DNA from: Alphaproteobacteria bacterium
GTDB lineage: Bacteria; Pseudomonadota; Alphaproteobacteria; Sphingomonadales; Emcibacteraceae
Direction of reading: 5' to 3'
DNA: 34,400 nucleotides
NCBI GenBank assembly: GCA_013152755.1
Contig: JAADFR010000058.1
Location: 1-34,400, forward strand
In this document: positions 33,659 to 34,400 of the stretch, piece after piece
Layout: every line of letters begins with the position of its first letter
Numbering within the stretch: position 1 is the stretch's first letter
The notes under the pieces: model-generated
Databases searched by the model: none
Told to the model about the DNA's origin: nothing
What the model saw: the letters and a program-made list of their open reading frames with translations, nothing else
Program-made: the position numbers and the translations under genes

Positions 33659-34400
33659 ATGGCTACCAGAGAAGATATTATTGACCGCTGTCAGGCCCTC
33701 TATGACGATCTGAGCTTTACGGCAGCCCGCGAATGGAAAGACGCCAAAGAAGGCCGTCATGTCATTGGCTTCATGCCCATGTATGTGCCGCGTGAGATCA
33801 TCCATGCGGCAGGTATGATGCCCCTTGGCATCCTCGGCGGCGGCGATCAACTGGAAGTTATTCAGGGTGATGCCTATTACCAGAGCTATATCTGCCGCAT
33901 TCCGCGCTCCACCATTGAGCTTCTGCTCACCGACCGGCTGGATTTTGTCGATGGCATGCTGTTCCCCAGCATTTGCGATGTGATTCGCAACCTGTCGGGC
34001 ATGTGGAAGCTGTTACGCCCCGAAGTATATTCCCATTATTTCGACGTACCGCAGAACTACATGAAAGAAGTTGGCGGCGAGTTCTATATGCATGAGCTGA
34101 ATGTTCTGAGGCATGATTTGGAAAAAATCGGTGGTGTCACCATTACCGAAGATGCCCTGAGGAATTCCATCGCGGTGTATAACGAAAACCGCAGATTAAC
34201 CCGCGAGCTCTATAAATTCCGCTCTGACAAGCCATGGCTGGCCCCGTCTTCGGAAGTTTACCTCATTAACCGCGCGGGCATGTTGATTCCGGTGGAAGAC
34301 CATAACCAGCTGATCAAGGACTATATCGAGGCCGCATCAGCGGAAGATCGTCCAAAACGTGATAACAGCCGTGTGGTGATTTCCGGTTCATTCTGTGAGC
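33659..34400 (+). CDS. bcrC: Benzoyl-CoA reductase subunit C (partial, continues beyond window)
   Basis: The frame opens at the ATG at 33659 (AAGGAG 10 nt upstream) and stays open to the window end, covering 247 codons of an expected ~380. It belongs to the benzoyl-CoA reductase/2-hydroxyglutaryl-CoA dehydratase D-component family: VIGFMPMYVPREIIHAAGMMPLGILGGGD, AYYQSYICRIPRS and MLFPSICDVIRN. Cysteines at 79, 106 and about 246 (SGSFC) are the likely [4Fe-4S] ligands. The class I ATP-dependent reductase has C, B, A and D subunits encoded in that order in Thauera; this is the C (BadD-like) subunit by its position directly after oah and by sequence, though the B subunit is a homologue and the assignment rests on a partial protein. 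Confidence 0.85.
   Translation, partial: MATREDIIDRCQALYDDLSFTAAREWKDAKEGRHVIGFMPMYVPREIIHAAGMMPLGILGGGDQLEVIQGDAYYQSYICRIPRSTIELLLTDRLDFVDGMLFPSICDVIRNLSGMWKLLRPEVYSHYFDVPQNYMKEVGGEFYMHELNVLRHDLEKIGGVTITEDALRNSIAVYNENRRLTRELYKFRSDKPWLAPSSEVYLINRAGMLIPVEDHNQLIKDYIEAASAEDRPKRDNSRVVISGSFCE

Overview
The window reads as a chromosomal catabolic region of a proteobacterium, most likely an alphaproteobacterium (inferred from protein flavour and mixed aerobic/anaerobic lifestyle; no rRNA or tRNA is present to confirm it). Almost all of it concerns aromatic compounds, and it juxtaposes an oxygen-dependent route (phenol to catechol to meta-cleavage) with an oxygen-independent one (class I benzoyl-CoA reductase pathway).

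Region 1 (1-5343): an AidB-type acyl-CoA dehydrogenase and an acyl-CoA synthetase form a minus-strand pair divergent from a TetR regulator, with two TGAA-N6-TTCA operators between them. The synthetase is interrupted by one in-frame amber codon. An APC-type amino acid transporter follows.

Region 2 (5438-16788): a compact minus-strand operon matching the dmp/phenol meta-pathway order: phenol hydroxylase K-L-M-N-O-P, XylT-like ferredoxin Q, catechol 2,3-dioxygenase B, semialdehyde dehydrogenase C, hydratase E, a HbpS/GlcG-like protein, acetaldehyde dehydrogenase F, aldolase G, decarboxylase H. The hydrolase D and the tautomerase I are absent. It has a near-consensus sigma-54 promoter (16754-16769), two TTGAT-N6-ATCAA boxes and a 21-bp-period tandem repeat in the leader.

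Region 3 (16893-25014): a GST and a kappa-GST/HCCA-isomerase-like protein, then an envelope cassette (DUF1329, DUF1302 outer-membrane beta barrel, MMPL/RND transporter, YCF48-like lipoprotein). A second sigma-54 promoter (25088-25103) precedes the cassette and an intrinsic terminator ends it after DUF1329.

Region 4 (25443-27704): a DmpR/MopR-type sigma-54 activator whose phenol-pocket and zinc residues all line up with MopR; then a MarR gene broken by a frameshift.

Region 5 (27937-34400): an Old Yellow Enzyme-like flavoprotein fused to an FN3-like domain, a RidA-like protein, KorB and KorA (2-oxoacid:ferredoxin oxidoreductase), then divergently 6-oxocyclohexene-carbonyl-CoA hydrolase (oah) and the start of bcrC, which runs off the window. 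KorAB probably supplies reduced ferredoxin to benzoyl-CoA reductase.

Together: the DmpR-like protein senses a phenol and, with sigma-54, probably drives the hydroxylase/meta operon and the envelope cassette; the kor-oah-bcr block would take aromatic acids through benzoyl-CoA without oxygen, possibly under the (broken) MarR regulator. No tRNA, rRNA, CRISPR array or insertion sequence was seen.
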